A DNA stretch of 64,000 nt from Mycobacterium stomatepiae (GTDB lineage Bacteria; Actinomycetota; Actinomycetes; Mycobacteriales; Mycobacteriaceae): NCBI RefSeq assembly GCF_010731715.1, contig NZ_AP022587.1, positions 4,030,001 to 4,094,000 of the forward strand, given 5' to 3'. Made by a program: the position numbers and the translations under genes. A model generated the notes under the pieces. It saw only the letters and a list, made by a program, of their open reading frames with translations. It searched no databases and was not told the DNA's origin. Shown in pieces: positions 1 to 11,304 of the stretch (its first letter is position 1; each line of letters opens with the position of its first letter).

Positions 1-292
1 CCGCCGACCGCAGCGCCGCGGAGATACGGTCGGTCACCTCGGACGGGGGCTCGGGAGCCGATTCCGGATCCGCGGCGACGGCAGCGACGTCGCGACGCGC
101 CTGGTTCAAGGCGCGGAGCACGCCTTCGGCGTCCGGGTCTTCGCGGACTTGCCTGCGCAGCCGGGCGGCGGCCTCGTCGTCGAGCAGGCCAGCCTGCAGA
201 TCGGCGAGCGCCTCGACCGTTGGCGGTGGATCCGCCCCCGCATTCCGGGGATCCGGGTCGTGATCCGCCGGTTCGTTCTGCGCTTCGCCCAT
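1..292 (-). CDS. Anti-sigma-M factor (partial, C-terminus off window)
   Basis: This is the N-terminal 97 codons of a homologue of Rv3912, which lies next to sigM in mycobacteria and acts as its anti-sigma factor. The visible part is hydrophilic and acidic and contains the segment LADLQAGLLDDEAAARLRRQ, then RALNQARRDVAAVAADPE, as in the family. The membrane segment expected further on lies beyond base 1. The ATG at 292 starts MGEAQNEPAD, 47 bases after the sigM stop on the same strand, so the two are probably cotranscribed and the product holds SigM inactive at the membrane. Gene order and sequence support this; the regulatory role comes from family knowledge. Confidence 0.8.
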   Translation of the reverse strand, partial: MGEAQNEPADHDPDPRNAGADPPPTVEALADLQAGLLDDEAAARLRRQVREDPDAEGVLRALNQARRDVAAVAADPESAPEPPSEVTDRISAALRSA

Positions 293-339
293 CCGCCCCA
301 GTGTCCGTCATGCCGGGACCGGCGCTGGCGCCCGGCCCG

Positions 340-918
340 TTAACGCTGGCGGTCGGGGGCGGAGTGGGCGCCGGCGTCCAGATAGCCGAGCAGGTAGGCA
401 AGCCGCACCCGGGCCCGGGCGCAGCGGCTCTTGACGGTGCCCTCCGCGATGCCCAGCAGCGCGGCGGTGTCGGCGATCGAGTAGCCCTGCATGTCGACCG
501 CCACGATGGTGGCGCGCTGCTCGAGGGGAAGCCGCATCAGCGCGCGCTGCACCACCATGGCCGTGTCGACCTGAGCCGTGCGATCGGGCACCGGGTAGAC
601 GTCCTCGAGCGGCGCGGTTCGGTGAGATGTGCTGCGCCGCAGCCGATCCAGACACGCGTTGACCACGATCCGGTGCAGCCAGCTGCCGACCGCGGCGTCA
701 TAGCGAAACGACCCGGCACCCCGGTGTGCCGACAACATGGCGTCCTGCAGGGCGTCCTCGGCGTCCTCGGGCGTGCGGGTGGTCAGCCGGGCCAGGCGGT
801 GCAGCTGACGGCGGTGTCGACCGAACAGCTCGCCGAAGGCGTAGCGGTCGCCGGCGACATGGGCGGACAGCAGCTCGGCATCGCTGCGTTCCTGCTGGAT
901 GTATCCCCCCAAGCCCAC
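340..918 (-). CDS. sigM: ECF RNA polymerase sigma factor SigM
   Basis: This is an extracytoplasmic-function sigma factor of 192 residues. Region 2 (about residues 10-85) contains DALQDAMLSAHRGAGSFRYD. Region 4 (about 120-180) contains the helix-turn-helix segment YSIADTAALLGIAEGTVKSR. The GTG at 918 starts MGLGGYIQQERSDAELL. Homology continues upstream in frame (GYCPAVGLGG), but I see no start codon there, so the N-terminus is shorter than in M. tuberculosis SigM or uses an unusual start. It lies between murJ and the anti-sigma gene on the same strand. In M. tuberculosis SigM controls some ESX-related and lipid genes; that link is not visible in this sequence. Confidence 0.92.
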   Translation of the reverse strand: MGLGGYIQQERSDAELLSAHVAGDRYAFGELFGRHRRQLHRLARLTTRTPEDAEDALQDAMLSAHRGAGSFRYDAAVGSWLHRIVVNACLDRLRRSTSHRTAPLEDVYPVPDRTAQVDTAMVVQRALMRLPLEQRATIVAVDMQGYSIADTAALLGIAEGTVKSRCARARVRLAYLLGYLDAGAHSAPDRQR

Positions 919-979
919 CGCCGGACAGTAACCAATCGGTTGCCGCGCGGCACTTCACTTGAAGGCGTGCTTGTGAGGC

Positions 980-3900
980 TCAGGACGCGGCGTTGACGGT
1001 GATCTCCGAGAAGCCGGCCTGGCTCTTGCCGTTGGTGGTTCCCAGCGTCGAGATCCACACCAGCAGGTTCGACGTCGGGGCGCTGGCCTTGACCGGGATC
1101 ACGTTGTGACCGGGCTTCAGCGCGAACGCCGAGGCCAGCACGGTGGTGTCCTCCAGCTTCGACGGCGACGCCGTGGACGACGCACGAATCTCGACCTTGG
1201 TGCCGGTGCTCGGCGTATCGATGCTTACCTGGCCGATCACGGTGGCTTTCGGCAGCTGCAGGATCAACCCTTCGCCCTGCTTGAAGTTGGGGAACGGGAC
1301 GGCATCGGTGTAGACCTCGGTCGCCCAGGCGGTGGTCGGGTCACCGTCGATCGCTTGCCTCGCCGTACCCGGATTGTCGGGCTCGCCGTCGGGCGAGAAG
1401 ACCGAGGCCCGAGTGGGTTTGACGATGCCGCCCGCCGGTGCGGGATTCGCCGACGAGGACGAAGCCGACGAGCTCGGCCCATTAAGTCCGAGCTCGTCTT
1501 TGTTAAGGCCGCCGCCGACATTGCCGAAGATCTTGCTCACGATGGACGCCAGCACCAGCAACGCGACCACGATGATCGCGAGTGCCGCGGTCGCTCCGAT
1601 GATCAGGTTGCGGCGCCGGCGCGCCGATGTCGTGTCGTCACGCCCGTCCGCAGGCGGGGTCGCGGGTGGCGGCGAATCGTCGATCGGACCCAGCACCTCG
1701 GTGCGGTCGGCTACCGCGGTGGCCTGCTGCAGAAGATTCAAAAGTGTTGAAGCACTGCGGATTCCGCCATCTTCCTGAACCGACCGGACCGCGACGGCCG
1801 AGATCTGGAAGGGAATGTCACGGTCGATGGAGTTGGGTTCGACGGGAAGGCCCGACGCGTCTCGCTCGGCCGGCGCGAGCCCGCTGCGCACCCCGAACTC
1901 CGGCAGCGGCCAGCGGTTGACGAGCAGGGCGTACAGCGAGGCGCCGATGCCGCGGATGTCGTCCTGCGGGTTGGCATCCGGCATGGTCGCCGGGTAGGCG
2001 AGCACGACGTCGCCGTCGATGCTGACCCGGACCCGGCTGGGGTGGTCGATGGACAGGGCCACGCCGGCGCGGTGGGCGGTGTCGGCGGCGGCGGCCAGCG
2101 ACTGCATCGCCCGCACAGCGCCGACGGGTGAGGGCGCGGTGTCTGCCACTTCCTGCAGCGAGCCGCCGCGGATCCACTCCGCGACTACCAGGCCACCGTG
2201 ACTGGAGTGGACGACGTCGAGCACGCGGGCGATGCCGGGCTTGTCGATCCGGCTGAGCCGCAGCGTGCGGGACAGGATCTCCTGCAGGACATCGTCGGGC
2301 AAGGCGCCGTCCGGGTCGACGAACGTCAGCGACACTTGCCGATCCAGCGCGGTGTCCAGCGCCTGCCAGAACTGCAGGGGCGGGGCACCGCCGTGGAAGA
2401 CCAGCAGCCGATACCGGCCCCCGGCGATGCGAGCGCCTGGAACCAAGTGCACATCGTCGCCCGGCGATTCCGCGGAACGTTCGCGGACGAAATCGCCGTT
2501 GCGCAGCGCCGACGGGGCCGGCGCCGACGGCTCGGGCTTGCGCTCGGCCGCAATGTCGGGGTGGAAGTCGTCGGGAGCCGGCCTTGCTGGTTGAGAGGGT
2601 CGTTCGGCGCCGGAACCCAAACCGGAGGCAGGGCCGGATGCGGCGCTCTCCAAGGGGCGGTCGGTCACCTCCGGTCCTTTCACTAGCCGGGCGTCGCCTG
2701 CCGGATCCGGAGGTCTGCGCCGGATCGGCTCCTGGACCGCATCAACCCCCGGCGGGGACGAATTCCTCTGCTCAGGGTACGTGACGGGGCCCGGCCGAGA
2801 CGATCCCCGTGGCACTGCCGCCGGGCGGGGTTCCAGGGCCGCCTGCGGGCCGAGGCGACGGCCACGGCGCCGGACGGCCGCCATCGCCGCCACCGCCTCC
2901 GGGACCTGCGCGCGAACCATGACCGCGACCATGATCGGCGCCATGATGCAGCCCAGCACCAGCAGCCGCAGCAGCGAACCACCGGCGCCGCCGCGTGCGG
3001 TCAGCTCGGCCAACCCCAGCAGCCGGTCGGCGATGTGGGCGATCAGGCCGGCGAGCATCGACGCGACGAGCGTCACCAGGACCGTCCGCACCTCCGCCTC
3101 GCCGACCAGTTGGCCGCCGGTCGGAAGCAGGGTGTGCCGCAGCAGGTAGTAGCCCACCAGCGCGCCGGTCAGGAACCCCAGCCCGTTGGCCAGCCCGAGG
3201 TATCCGGCCACCAGCTGCGGGTCGTCGGTCAGGTGCGGCGCGAGCACCGAACCCGCGATCTTGACGGCGGTGATGACGAGGATGATCACGATCGGCGTCC
3301 ACGGCTGTTCGCGCGCGTAGAACACGCGCAGCTGCAGCAGCACCAGCCCGTAGGGAATCAGCGTGAATGCCGACAGCGCGATCGCGGCGCCCAGATATCC
3401 GGCGTCGACCCCGCCGAAGTGGCCGTAGGCGAACAACGCGCTACCGATCGCGGGGCCGCCGACGGTCATGAACGCCACGATCGGAATCAGCGTGATCAAC
3501 GTCAGCCGGGAGGCCAGCGACAGGTCGGCGAGCACGGCTTCGGTGTCGTCGGCCGCCGCGTTGCGGCTCAGCCTCGGCATCACCACGGTCAGCACCGTCA
3601 CGCCGATCATGCCGAACGGCAGCATCAGCACCAGCCAGGTGTAGTTGTAGATCGCAGGGCCGGAAGCCGCTGCGGTGCTGGCGATTTGGTTTCCCACCAC
3701 CAGGCCGAGCTGGCTGATCAGCACATAGAGCACCATCGCGGCGGCCATCGCGCCGAAGCGCTTGAGCCGCTGGTCGATTCCCCATAACGGGCGCAGGCTG
3801 ACGCGCTCGCGGCGCAGCGCGACCAGCAGCACCGCGGTCTGCGCGTACACGCCCAACGTGGTGCCGATGCCGAGCACCAGCAGCTTGGTGTTGCCCATCC

Positions 3901-4603
3901 GGACGGGATCGACGGACAGCTCACCGGGGACAACCAGATACACCGTGAGCGTCATCAGGGCGACGACGTTGTTGACGACGGGGGCCCACGCCGTCGGCCC
4001 GAAGACGTTGCGGGTGTTCAGGATTGCCATGAACACCGACGTGAGGCCGTAGGCGAGCACCTGCGGCAGCAGCAGGTAGGCGAACGCTGTGGTGAGTGGC
4101 TCGTTGACTTGCGGGCTGCGGCCCAGCATCAGCCGGACGAGCAGCGGCGCGGCCACCACCGACACGACGGTGGCGAACACCAGCAGCGTGGTGGTCACCG
4201 TGACCAGGCGCCGGACGAACGCGGCGCCGCCGTCGGGGTCGCTCTGTTCGGCCCGGGCCAGCACCGGCACGAAGATCGCGGTGAAGGTCGCCTCCAGCAC
4301 CAGCGCGGCGACCAGATTAGGCAGCTGATTGGCCACCGAGAACGCGCTGGACAGGGCCGCGCCCAGGATCGCGGCCAGCACCACGATCCGGCCGAACCCG
4401 GTGATCCGGCTGACCAGTGTCGCGAGTGCCATCGCCCACGACCGCGACACCAGCGCGGCGTCGGATAGCTCCACCCGCCGGGTGGGCAGGTCCGTCACCG
4501 GAGACAGCGGTCCCGTCGGCGGCGGTATCCGGCCCGGCGCCGGCCGACCGCGCGGCTGCGGTTGATGCCGCTCTGGATGGGACCGCCGGTAGGCGGGTTT
4601 CAT
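980..4603 (-). CDS. murJ: Lipid II flippase MurJ (MviN) fused to a pseudokinase and a secreted C-terminal domain
   Basis: The product is about 1207 residues. Residues about 60-600 form the polytopic MurJ/MviN domain, which moves lipid II across the membrane for peptidoglycan synthesis. A proline-rich linker follows, then a kinase fold starting near PGARIAGGRYRLLVF in which the HRD and DFG motifs are lost (SIDHPSRV in the catalytic-loop position), so it is a pseudokinase. Next come one membrane segment (NLIIGATAALAIIVVALLVL) and an exported beta-rich C-terminal domain. In M. tuberculosis PknB phosphorylates the pseudokinase domain, which recruits FhaA. The ATG at 4603 overlaps the stop of the upstream gene by four bases (ATGA), which fixes the start and suggests translational coupling. 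Confidence 0.94.
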   Translation of the reverse strand: MKPAYRRSHPERHQPQPRGRPAPGRIPPPTGPLSPVTDLPTRRVELSDAALVSRSWAMALATLVSRITGFGRIVVLAAILGAALSSAFSVANQLPNLVAALVLEATFTAIFVPVLARAEQSDPDGGAAFVRRLVTVTTTLLVFATVVSVVAAPLLVRLMLGRSPQVNEPLTTAFAYLLLPQVLAYGLTSVFMAILNTRNVFGPTAWAPVVNNVVALMTLTVYLVVPGELSVDPVRMGNTKLLVLGIGTTLGVYAQTAVLLVALRRERVSLRPLWGIDQRLKRFGAMAAAMVLYVLISQLGLVVGNQIASTAAASGPAIYNYTWLVLMLPFGMIGVTVLTVVMPRLSRNAAADDTEAVLADLSLASRLTLITLIPIVAFMTVGGPAIGSALFAYGHFGGVDAGYLGAAIALSAFTLIPYGLVLLQLRVFYAREQPWTPIVIILVITAVKIAGSVLAPHLTDDPQLVAGYLGLANGLGFLTGALVGYYLLRHTLLPTGGQLVGEAEVRTVLVTLVASMLAGLIAHIADRLLGLAELTARGGAGGSLLRLLVLGCIMAPIMVAVMVRAQVPEAVAAMAAVRRRGRRLGPQAALEPRPAAVPRGSSRPGPVTYPEQRNSSPPGVDAVQEPIRRRPPDPAGDARLVKGPEVTDRPLESAASGPASGLGSGAERPSQPARPAPDDFHPDIAAERKPEPSAPAPSALRNGDFVRERSAESPGDDVHLVPGARIAGGRYRLLVFHGGAPPLQFWQALDTALDRQVSLTFVDPDGALPDDVLQEILSRTLRLSRIDKPGIARVLDVVHSSHGGLVVAEWIRGGSLQEVADTAPSPVGAVRAMQSLAAAADTAHRAGVALSIDHPSRVRVSIDGDVVLAYPATMPDANPQDDIRGIGASLYALLVNRWPLPEFGVRSGLAPAERDASGLPVEPNSIDRDIPFQISAVAVRSVQEDGGIRSASTLLNLLQQATAVADRTEVLGPIDDSPPPATPPADGRDDTTSARRRRNLIIGATAALAIIVVALLVLASIVSKIFGNVGGGLNKDELGLNGPSSSASSSSANPAPAGGIVKPTRASVFSPDGEPDNPGTARQAIDGDPTTAWATEVYTDAVPFPNFKQGEGLILQLPKATVIGQVSIDTPSTGTKVEIRASSTASPSKLEDTTVLASAFALKPGHNVIPVKASAPTSNLLVWISTLGTTNGKSQAGFSEITVNAAS

Positions 4604-7011
4604 ACGCGGTGCTCTTCGTCGACGCGATCGCCGACCTCGCGCCCCGCGTCGGCGGGATGGTGGTGGGGCGGGTCGGGGCGGTCCAGGTCGGCGCGGTCGG
4701 GCTGGCCGCGGAACCGGTGCCACAGGCGTCGTCCGGCGAGCAGCACCAGCACCGCCGCCGCGGTCAGCGTGATCGCGAACAGCACCTTGCCGTAAGCGTT
4801 GGAGTGCACCGACATCCGCACCGGCTCGCCGAGGCGGGTGCCGTCCGGTGTCCGCAGCGTCACGTCGATTGCGACGCGCTGGGTGAAGTTCACCTCGATC
4901 GGGACGCGCAGCGGCAGGTAGCCGGGCGGCAACTCGATCTGCCCGACGTCCGTCACGGTCATTCCGGGCGGGGCGTCGACCTGCAGGCGGACCTTGATCG
5001 GCACGGCGAGTCCGTTGTGCAGCGCCAGCGGAAGCGGACTGTGCTCGGTGGCCAGAGTGTAGGAGCCGCTGGGTTTGACGATGGTCACCGCACCGAAGAA
5101 GTCGTTGATCGTGTTGCCGACGACCGCCAGCCGCTGCTGGGCCAGCCCGTTGCGGCTGTCGGGTGGTTCCGACTGGCTCAGCGCGCGCAGCATGTCTTCG
5201 CGCAACGGGGCGGTGTACTGAAGACCGGTCAGGCCGGTGCGCTCGTCGGTGCTCAACGCCGAGGTCAGCTTCCACAGCCGGCCGGCCTGGCCGTTGATGT
5301 CGGCGACGACGTTGTCGCCGAACCGGCCGCGCTCCGGGGCGGGGACGTCCAGCGGCTGCGGCGCCGCCGGGTGGGCCGCCTCGACGGCTTGAGCTTCGGC
5401 GATGACCGCCGGGAGCGGCCGCGGGACCCCCAAACCGGACCGGATCGTGGTGGCCAGCGCCGTCAGGATCACCTGCGCGTCGTCGGCCTGCAGGTTCCAT
5501 GTCGCCGGCGGGACCAGGAGCTGCGTGCGCGGCGGGGCGTCTCGATCCAGGGCATGCCAGAACATCGAACCCAGTGCGTCTTGGCGGCGCGCGGTGTTCG
5601 AGTCGTGCGCGAGCCGAACCGTCAGCGACGGGTCCAGATAAGTCGGGACGGTGGGGGTGCTGCCCGCACCGGCCAGCGCCGCACCGACGGCCGGGTCGAA
5701 GGGCGCGACCACCACCTGCGGGGACACCCGCCGTGGTGTGGTTTCGACGGCGTCGGCTCCCGATGAAGCCGGCGAGTCGGGGGCGACCAGGTCGCCGGCG
5801 GCAACCGCGACCGTGCTGTTGTTGGCGCTGAGCAGATCGACCGCGCCGCTGGTCAGGGGTCCGTCGGGCAACAAGGTCGCACCGCGGGCGGATTGAACGT
5901 CCAGGATGTGGTCGACGATATCGCCGACGCTGGTGGTGGCAATCGTGCTCAGGCCCGGATCGTTGACGCGTTGCAAGGCGTCAAGGTCGGCTTGCGCGTA
6001 GGGCAACGGTGCGACGCAGGTGCGGTGGGCCAGCGTGCGCAACCGGTTCAGCCAGCCGGTCGCGGCGGTCTGTCCGGTGCCCGGGTGCGTCGGGGTGCCC
6101 GGTTGCTGCGCGGGCCCGTCGGGGGAGTTGGACACGACGTAGCCGGCCGTCATCGCGTTGACGGTGACCAGCAGATCCGGATCGATGGACAGGCACAACG
6201 CCCGACCGACGGCGCCGTCGGGATCGACGTCGTGGCTTGTCGCGACCTCGGCCGCGGACAGCAGGATGTCCAGCCGGCCGCCGGTGGCCAGCGAGGTCGC
6301 GAGGTCGTCGTCGACCAACCGGACTCCGATAGTGCCCCCGGGCTGACCCGGCGCTAACCGGGGCCGGTCGGCCAGCGGCCACAGCATGGTGATCCAGACG
6401 GGCTTCGAGGTGTCCGGCGCGACCGCTGATTCCAGGGTGTCGGCATGGTCGGGCGGGACTCCGATCACCGGCAGCAGGAACCGCGCATTGTCGAGCCGGG
6501 CGGGGGCGCCGTAATCGGGCGTGCCGTTGGCGTTGACCAGCAGGGGATAGATGCCGGGCTGGTTGATCCCGAGGGACGGCTTGGCCAGCGAGCGCAGCGG
6601 CGCGGAGAGGGTGAAGCCGACTTCTTGGCCGCGCTGGAGTTCGGGTGCCACCGTGAGAAAGTCGGCGGCCGGCTGGTACTGATCGGTGGCGCCGTCCAGG
6701 GAGGTGCGCAGGCCCGCGGACGCGGTGACGGCGGCGGCGTGTTCGAGCCGGACCATCACGTCGCGGACCGGGCGGTCACCGATATTGGTGACCTTTCCGC
6801 TGACCGTGACGACCGGCGGGCTGGTCGTGGTGAGGACGTCCGGGGTCACCTGGTCGATCCGGACGCGGACGAACGGTGTCGATCCGGGCTCGTTCGCCGC
6901 CGCGCGAGGCATGCCGACGGGCCCGGTGAGCAGCACCGTAAAACCGGCCACGATGCCGATCACGACGGCAAGGCGCAACAAACCGGCCCAGCAGAGTCGC
7001 GACGCGCTCAC
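4600..7011 (-). CDS. Large exported membrane-anchored protein, Rv3909-like
   Basis: This 803-residue protein has an N-terminal signal or anchor segment ([20 protein letters not shown]), a long extracytoplasmic region and a C-terminal membrane helix ([20 protein letters not shown]) followed by a basic cytoplasmic tail. It matches the conserved Rv3909 family in length and position between mutT4 and murJ. No enzyme motif is recognised. It overlaps mutT4 (GTGA) and murJ (ATGA) by four bases each, so it belongs to the murJ operon and probably acts at the cell envelope, perhaps in peptidoglycan synthesis. That role is inferred from context only. Confidence 0.85.
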   Translation of the reverse strand: MSASRLCWAGLLRLAVVIGIVAGFTVLLTGPVGMPRAAANEPGSTPFVRVRIDQVTPDVLTTTSPPVVTVSGKVTNIGDRPVRDVMVRLEHAAAVTASAGLRTSLDGATDQYQPAADFLTVAPELQRGQEVGFTLSAPLRSLAKPSLGINQPGIYPLLVNANGTPDYGAPARLDNARFLLPVIGVPPDHADTLESAVAPDTSKPVWITMLWPLADRPRLAPGQPGGTIGVRLVDDDLATSLATGGRLDILLSAAEVATSHDVDPDGAVGRALCLSIDPDLLVTVNAMTAGYVVSNSPDGPAQQPGTPTHPGTGQTAATGWLNRLRTLAHRTCVAPLPYAQADLDALQRVNDPGLSTIATTSVGDIVDHILDVQSARGATLLPDGPLTSGAVDLLSANNSTVAVAAGDLVAPDSPASSGADAVETTPRRVSPQVVVAPFDPAVGAALAGAGSTPTVPTYLDPSLTVRLAHDSNTARRQDALGSMFWHALDRDAPPRTQLLVPPATWNLQADDAQVILTALATTIRSGLGVPRPLPAVIAEAQAVEAAHPAAPQPLDVPAPERGRFGDNVVADINGQAGRLWKLTSALSTDERTGLTGLQYTAPLREDMLRALSQSEPPDSRNGLAQQRLAVVGNTINDFFGAVTIVKPSGSYTLATEHSPLPLALHNGLAVPIKVRLQVDAPPGMTVTDVGQIELPPGYLPLRVPIEVNFTQRVAIDVTLRTPDGTRLGEPVRMSVHSNAYGKVLFAITLTAAAVLVLLAGRRLWHRFRGQPDRADLDRPDPPHHHPADAGREVGDRVDEEHRV

Positions 7012-7739
7012 GGCCCCGGCCCGTGACCGTTGTTACGACCGCGGGGTTTGTCGGAATGCCGGGTTCGCGAATGGGTCTGGGGATTGCGCCGGGGTGTGCT
7101 GGGCGGCAGCGGCGGCAGTGCGGCGGGGCCGTCGGTCTGCAGCTTTCCGATCAGCTCGTTCGCGACCTCGGCGAGGCGACGCTCGTCGGCGTAGGCCAGC
7201 CGCGACGGCAGCTCCTGCATCGGCACCCACGCCACCTCGGCGACCTCGAGGTCGTCGTCGGACAGCTCGCCACCGGAGAAACGCATCAAATAGTGGTGCA
7301 CGGTCTTGTGCACCCGGCGTCCGTCGGTGACGAACCAGTAGTCGATGCGACCCAGCGCGGCCAGCACACTGCCGCGAATGCCGGTCTCCTCGGCGACCTC
7401 GCGAATAGCGGTCTGCTCGGCGGTCTCGCCGAGTTCGATGTGCCCCTTGGGCAACGACCACAGCATGCGTCCGCGCCGGTCGATGCGCCCGATCAGGGCC
7501 GCGACCTGGGCGTCCAGCGGGCCGTCGATGCCGTCGATGACCAAGCCGCCCGCGGAAGTTTCATGCACGGTCCGCAACCGCTCCGGCACCCGGCGCGGCG
7601 GGCGCGGGTGGCGCCTGCCGCCGGCCGTCGAGTCGGCGGTCACCTTGGCTTCGGCGCCGCTTTCGGAGGCGCCGCCACCGCCACGACCGCGACGGCGCCC
7701 CCGACGCCGACGTGGTTTGGCTTGTTCGCCATCCGACAC
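7008..7739 (-). CDS. mutT4: Nudix hydrolase MutT4
   Basis: This 243-residue Nudix-family hydrolase has its Nudix box at about residues 98-120, beginning [17 protein letters not shown] and ending in EETGI, with the metal-binding glutamates present. An Arg-rich N-terminal extension ([11 protein letters not shown]) and a Pro-rich C-terminus are typical of mycobacterial MutT4. The GTG at 7739 ([13 protein letters not shown]) is chosen because it matches the known family start; an in-frame ATG 42 bases upstream is less likely. MutT4 is one of four MutT-like enzymes in mycobacteria, assigned to nucleotide-pool cleaning, though its substrate is less certain than that of MutT1. It heads the overlapping mutT4-Rv3909-murJ series and diverges from pcnA. 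Confidence 0.92.
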   Translation of the reverse strand: MSDGEQAKPRRRRGRRRGRGGGGASESGAEAKVTADSTAGGRRHPRPPRRVPERLRTVHETSAGGLVIDGIDGPLDAQVAALIGRIDRRGRMLWSLPKGHIELGETAEQTAIREVAEETGIRGSVLAALGRIDYWFVTDGRRVHKTVHHYLMRFSGGELSDDDLEVAEVAWVPMQELPSRLAYADERRLAEVANELIGKLQTDGPAALPPLPPSTPRRNPQTHSRTRHSDKPRGRNNGHGPGP

Positions 7740-7820
7740 CCAAGCGATAGTAGCTGGCACGAGCTGTTCTTCCGGACACACTCGCCGCTGGTGCGGGCGC
7801 GACGGCGGCCCGCGCTCGAC

Positions 7821-7826
7821 TAGATT
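7821..7826 (+). promoter_or_regulatory. Candidate -10 element for pcnA
   Basis: The hexamer TAGATT fits the mycobacterial TANNNT consensus and ends eight bases before the pcnA GTG. This spacing suggests a leaderless transcript starting at or next to the start codon, a common arrangement in mycobacteria. No convincing -35 element was seen. Confidence 0.4.
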
Positions 7827-7834
7827 GATCGAAC

Positions 7835-9277
7835 GTGTCCGAACGCGCAGACGATGTAGAGGTGTTGACGTCGGCTGCGAAAGCCCTGAATCAGCACGCG
7901 GCCGTTCTGAGCGGATTGGGCTCCCGGTTCGAGGCGGCGGGGCACGACTTGTATCTGGTGGGCGGGTCGGTGCGTGACGCGCTGTTGAGCCGGCTGAGCC
8001 CTGATCTGGATTTCACCACGGACGCCCGGCCCGAGCAGGTGCAGCAGATCGTGCGGGGATGGGCCGACGCGGTCTGGGATACCGGGATCGAATTCGGCAC
8101 GGTGGGCGTCGGCAAGGACGCGCACCGCCTCGAGATCACGACGTTCCGCGCGGACACCTACGACCAGGTGTCACGCAATCCCGAGGTGCGCTTCGGCGAC
8201 CGCCTCGAAGACGACTTGGTGCGGCGGGACTTCACCGCGAACGCGATGGCCGTGCGCGTCACGTCGGCCGGGCCGGGCGAATTCCTCGACCCCCTGGGCG
8301 GCCTGGTGGCGGTCAAGGCCCGCGTGTTGGACACTCCCGCTGCGCCGTCGGTGTCCTTCGGCGACGACCCGCTGCGGATGCTGCGCGCCGCGCGGTTCGT
8401 CTCGCAGCTCGGGTTCACCGTCGCCCCGCGGGTGCGCTCCGCGATCGAGGAGATGGCCCCGCAACTGGGCCGAATCAGCGCCGAACGAGTGGCAGCCGAG
8501 CTCGACAAGTTGCTGCTCGGCGCCGACCCGGTCGCCGGCATCGACCTGCTGGTGCAGACCGGGATGGGTGAGGTCGTGTTGCCTGAAGTCGGCGGCATGC
8601 AGATGGCCATCGACGAGCATCATCAGCACAAGGACGTCTATCAGCACTCGCTGACCGTGCTGCGCCAAGCTGTCGCGCTGGAAGACGAGGGCCCCGATCT
8701 GGTGCTGCGGTGGTCGGCGCTGCTGCACGACATCGGCAAGCCCGCCACCCGGCGTCACGAGGACAACGGTGGCGTGAGTTTCCATCACCACGAGGTTGTG
8801 GGCGCCAAGATGGTCCGCAAGCGGCTGCGGGCGCTGAAGTACTCCAAGCAGATGGTCGACGACATCTCCCAGTTGGTCTATCTGCATCTGCGGTTCCACG
8901 GCTACGGCGATGGGAAGTGGACCGACTCGGCGGTGCGCCGCTACGTCACGGACGCCGGTCCGCTGCTGCCGCGGCTGCACAAGCTGGTGCGCGCCGATTG
9001 CACGACCCGTAACAAGCGCCGGGCAGCTCGGCTGCAGGCCAACTACGACCGCCTCGAGACGCGCATCGCCGAGCTGGCCGCCCAGGAGGACTTGGCCCGG
9101 GTGCGTCCCGATCTGGACGGCAACCGGATCATGGAGCTGCTCGACATCCCGGCCGGGCCGCAGGTCGGTGAGGCCTGGCGGTTCTTGAAAGAGCTGCGGC
9201 TCGACCGCGGGCCGATGTCCGACGAGGAGGCCACCGCCGAGCTGCTGGCCTGGTGGAAGTCGCGCGGCGACGCTTAG
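7835..9277 (+). CDS. pcnA: CCA tRNA nucleotidyltransferase / poly(A) polymerase family protein PcnA
   Basis: This 480-residue protein has the same length as M. tuberculosis Rv3907c. The N-terminal nucleotidyltransferase head has the signature [11 protein letters not shown] near residue 45 followed by the catalytic acidic motif DLDFTTDA. A central RNA-binding region follows, and then an HD domain with [11 protein letters not shown] and [12 protein letters not shown]. The family adds CCA to tRNA 3' ends; mycobacteria have one such enzyme. The GTG start sits just behind a TANNNT hexamer. It diverges from mutT4 and precedes the two kinases by 64 bases. Confidence 0.94.
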   Translation: MSERADDVEVLTSAAKALNQHAAVLSGLGSRFEAAGHDLYLVGGSVRDALLSRLSPDLDFTTDARPEQVQQIVRGWADAVWDTGIEFGTVGVGKDAHRLEITTFRADTYDQVSRNPEVRFGDRLEDDLVRRDFTANAMAVRVTSAGPGEFLDPLGGLVAVKARVLDTPAAPSVSFGDDPLRMLRAARFVSQLGFTVAPRVRSAIEEMAPQLGRISAERVAAELDKLLLGADPVAGIDLLVQTGMGEVVLPEVGGMQMAIDEHHQHKDVYQHSLTVLRQAVALEDEGPDLVLRWSALLHDIGKPATRRHEDNGGVSFHHHEVVGAKMVRKRLRALKYSKQMVDDISQLVYLHLRFHGYGDGKWTDSAVRRYVTDAGPLLPRLHKLVRADCTTRNKRRAARLQANYDRLETRIAELAAQEDLARVRPDLDGNRIMELLDIPAGPQVGEAWRFLKELRLDRGPMSDEEATAELLAWWKSRGDA

Positions 9278-9329
9278 CGGTTTGGCCTGCCGGGCTGCCA
9301 GTTTGCCGTAGCCGGCCGCCCAAGGGTTC

Positions 9330-9335
9330 TAGGAT
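9330..9335 (+). promoter_or_regulatory. Candidate -10 element for the first kinase (leaderless)
   Basis: TAGGAT matches TANNNT and ends six bases before the ATG at 9342. That places the expected transcription start on the start codon. The paralogous downstream kinase has the same arrangement. Confidence 0.45.
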
Positions 9336-9341
9336 TTGCCC

Positions 9342-11276
9342 ATGCCGTTGGGCGAGGGGGCGGAGTTCGCTGGCTATACCGTGGTGCGGCCACTCGGCGT
9401 CGGGGGCATGGGCGAGGTGTATCTGGCGCGCCACCCGCGGTTGCCGCGTTTCGAAGCGTTGAAGATTCTGCGCGCCGACGTGTCGGCCGATCGCGACTTT
9501 CAGCAACGGTTCAACCGCGAGGCCGAACTGGCGGGCGGCCTGTGGCATCCCCACATCGTCGGCGTGCACGATCGCGGTGAGTTCGAAGGCCAGTTGTGGA
9601 TCGCGATGGACTACGTGAACGGCCCCGACGTCCGCGCGCTGATGGACCAGTATCGGGGCGGAATGCCTCCGGGCGAAGTGGCGGCGATTGTCAGCGCCGT
9701 GGGTGCGGCCTTGGACCATGCGCATCATCGCGGCCTGCTGCACCGCGACGTGAAGCCGGGCAATATCATGATCAGCCGGCCCGACGATGGCAGCCCGCCA
9801 CGAATCCTGTTGAACGACTTCGGTATTGCGCGTCCCGTCGATGACAACACCGGATTGACGGTGACCAATGCGACGGTGGGCACCGTCGACTACAGCGCGC
9901 CCGAACAGCTGTTGGGCCACCCCATCGACGGTCGCGCCGACCAGTACGCGCTGGCCGCCACCGCCTACTACTTACTGACCGGCACGAAGTTGTTTTCGGG
10001 TCCCAGTTCGGTCGCGGTGATCAGTGCTCACCTGACCGCGCCTCCGCCGCTGCCCGGTCGGCTGCGACCCGAGTTGGCCGGTGCCGATTCGGTTTTCGCG
10101 CGGGCGCTGGTCAAGAACCCCGCCGAGCGGTTCGCCCGTTGCGGCGACTTCGCCGACGCCCTGAGCCGCCAGCTACACAGTGCGTCGCCCGCCGACCTCA
10201 CGCGGCAAGCCCCGATGCCACCGCCGCCGATGCAATTCGCCCGACCCGCCTGGCCCGGGCCGCCAGCACCATCGGCGGGTGCGCAGAAGCCTGCGCGGCG
10301 TCGCGGGATGCGCACGGCGGCATTGATCGCTGCCGGGATTGCCGTCGTGGGGGTGGTCGCAGCCGTCGCGATCCCGCGGCTGATCGACCACTCGCATCCG
10401 GCGCAACCGGGCCCGCAACACCAAGAAGCCGCGCGGCTGGCCGGACAGCATTATCTGGAGGCTCTTGCCCGCGGGGACGCTGCGACCGCGCTCTCCTTGA
10501 GCGCAAACCCGCCGGCGACAACGCAATTCGTGACCGGCGACGTGCTACGCGCCCAGCTCGCCGCCACGCCGATCACTGCTGTCAACGTGACCGCGGCACC
10601 GGTGCCCGCCGGCGACGATCCGCAGCAGGTTCAGTATCTGATGCTGTCCGCCAGGTTCGGACCGACCCTGTCGCAGGCCCGCGTCGCCGTGCACCGCAAG
10701 GGCGACGAATGGAAACTCGACACGGCGACCGTTGCCGTGGATGTCGGACCATCCGGCAGCAAGGATGCATCGCTGAAAGCCGTTGCGTTGTGGGGTATTC
10801 CCACCGACGGGATGTCACCGGTCGCGGTCTTCCCCGGTGGACTGTCGGTGTCGTCCAGTAACCGCTATGTCGACATCACCGCACAGACACCGCCGGTGCT
10901 GCTGGACGCACTCGGCGGCGCCACCGACCGGCCCACCATCAAACCGGTGGTCGCACTCAACGATGCGGGCAGCCAAGCCGCCAAGGCGGCGATCGACACC
11001 TGGGTGCATTACTGCTACCGCGGCGTCGAACCACCGCCCGAGTGCCCCCGGCTAAGCCCCGACAACCCCACGATCGCCGTCGAAGGCTCCGCGGATTTCA
11101 GCAAGACGACCTTCAATTTCGACCCCAACGCGATGGTGGTCGCGATAGGCGGCAGTCTCCGTTATCACGGGCATGCCGTTGGCGTCCCGGACTACACCGT
11201 GACCTTGATCTGGGTGGGCACTGTGGACCTGACTAAGGATCCCCCGGTATTCGCGCGCACCGCCGGCCATGGATAA
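9342..11276 (+). CDS. Receptor-type serine/threonine protein kinase
   Basis: This 644-residue PASTA-less Hanks-type kinase has a glycine loop [10 protein letters not shown] at about residues 18-27, the lysine in EALKIL, a catalytic loop HRDVKPGN with Asp near 136, DFGIARP near 159 and an APE motif in SAPEQL, so it should be active. A Pro-rich juxtamembrane segment leads to a single membrane helix at about 324-348 ([20 protein letters not shown]). The extracellular domain of about 290 residues contains [18 protein letters not shown] and a late cysteine pair (HYCYRG, PECPR). The ligand is unknown. The ATG start is favoured by the adjacent -10 element. It occupies, with its paralogue, the stretch where M. 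tuberculosis has other genes between pcnA and ESX-2. Confidence 0.88.
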   Translation: MPLGEGAEFAGYTVVRPLGVGGMGEVYLARHPRLPRFEALKILRADVSADRDFQQRFNREAELAGGLWHPHIVGVHDRGEFEGQLWIAMDYVNGPDVRALMDQYRGGMPPGEVAAIVSAVGAALDHAHHRGLLHRDVKPGNIMISRPDDGSPPRILLNDFGIARPVDDNTGLTVTNATVGTVDYSAPEQLLGHPIDGRADQYALAATAYYLLTGTKLFSGPSSVAVISAHLTAPPPLPGRLRPELAGADSVFARALVKNPAERFARCGDFADALSRQLHSASPADLTRQAPMPPPPMQFARPAWPGPPAPSAGAQKPARRRGMRTAALIAAGIAVVGVVAAVAIPRLIDHSHPAQPGPQHQEAARLAGQHYLEALARGDAATALSLSANPPATTQFVTGDVLRAQLAATPITAVNVTAAPVPAGDDPQQVQYLMLSARFGPTLSQARVAVHRKGDEWKLDTATVAVDVGPSGSKDASLKAVALWGIPTDGMSPVAVFPGGLSVSSSNRYVDITAQTPPVLLDALGGATDRPTIKPVVALNDAGSQAAKAAIDTWVHYCYRGVEPPPECPRLSPDNPTIAVEGSADFSKTTFNFDPNAMVVAIGGSLRYHGHAVGVPDYTVTLIWVGTVDLTKDPPVFARTAGHG

Positions 11277-11304
11277 ACACGTTTCGGCCGTCGTTCGACG
11301 AGCC

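Noticed and set aside
4417..5766. A 449-codon open frame on the plus strand opposite the Rv3909-like gene
   Set aside because: It is antisense to a conserved gene, Arg/Gly/His-rich in the way expected of GC-rich shadow frames, and has no family resemblance.
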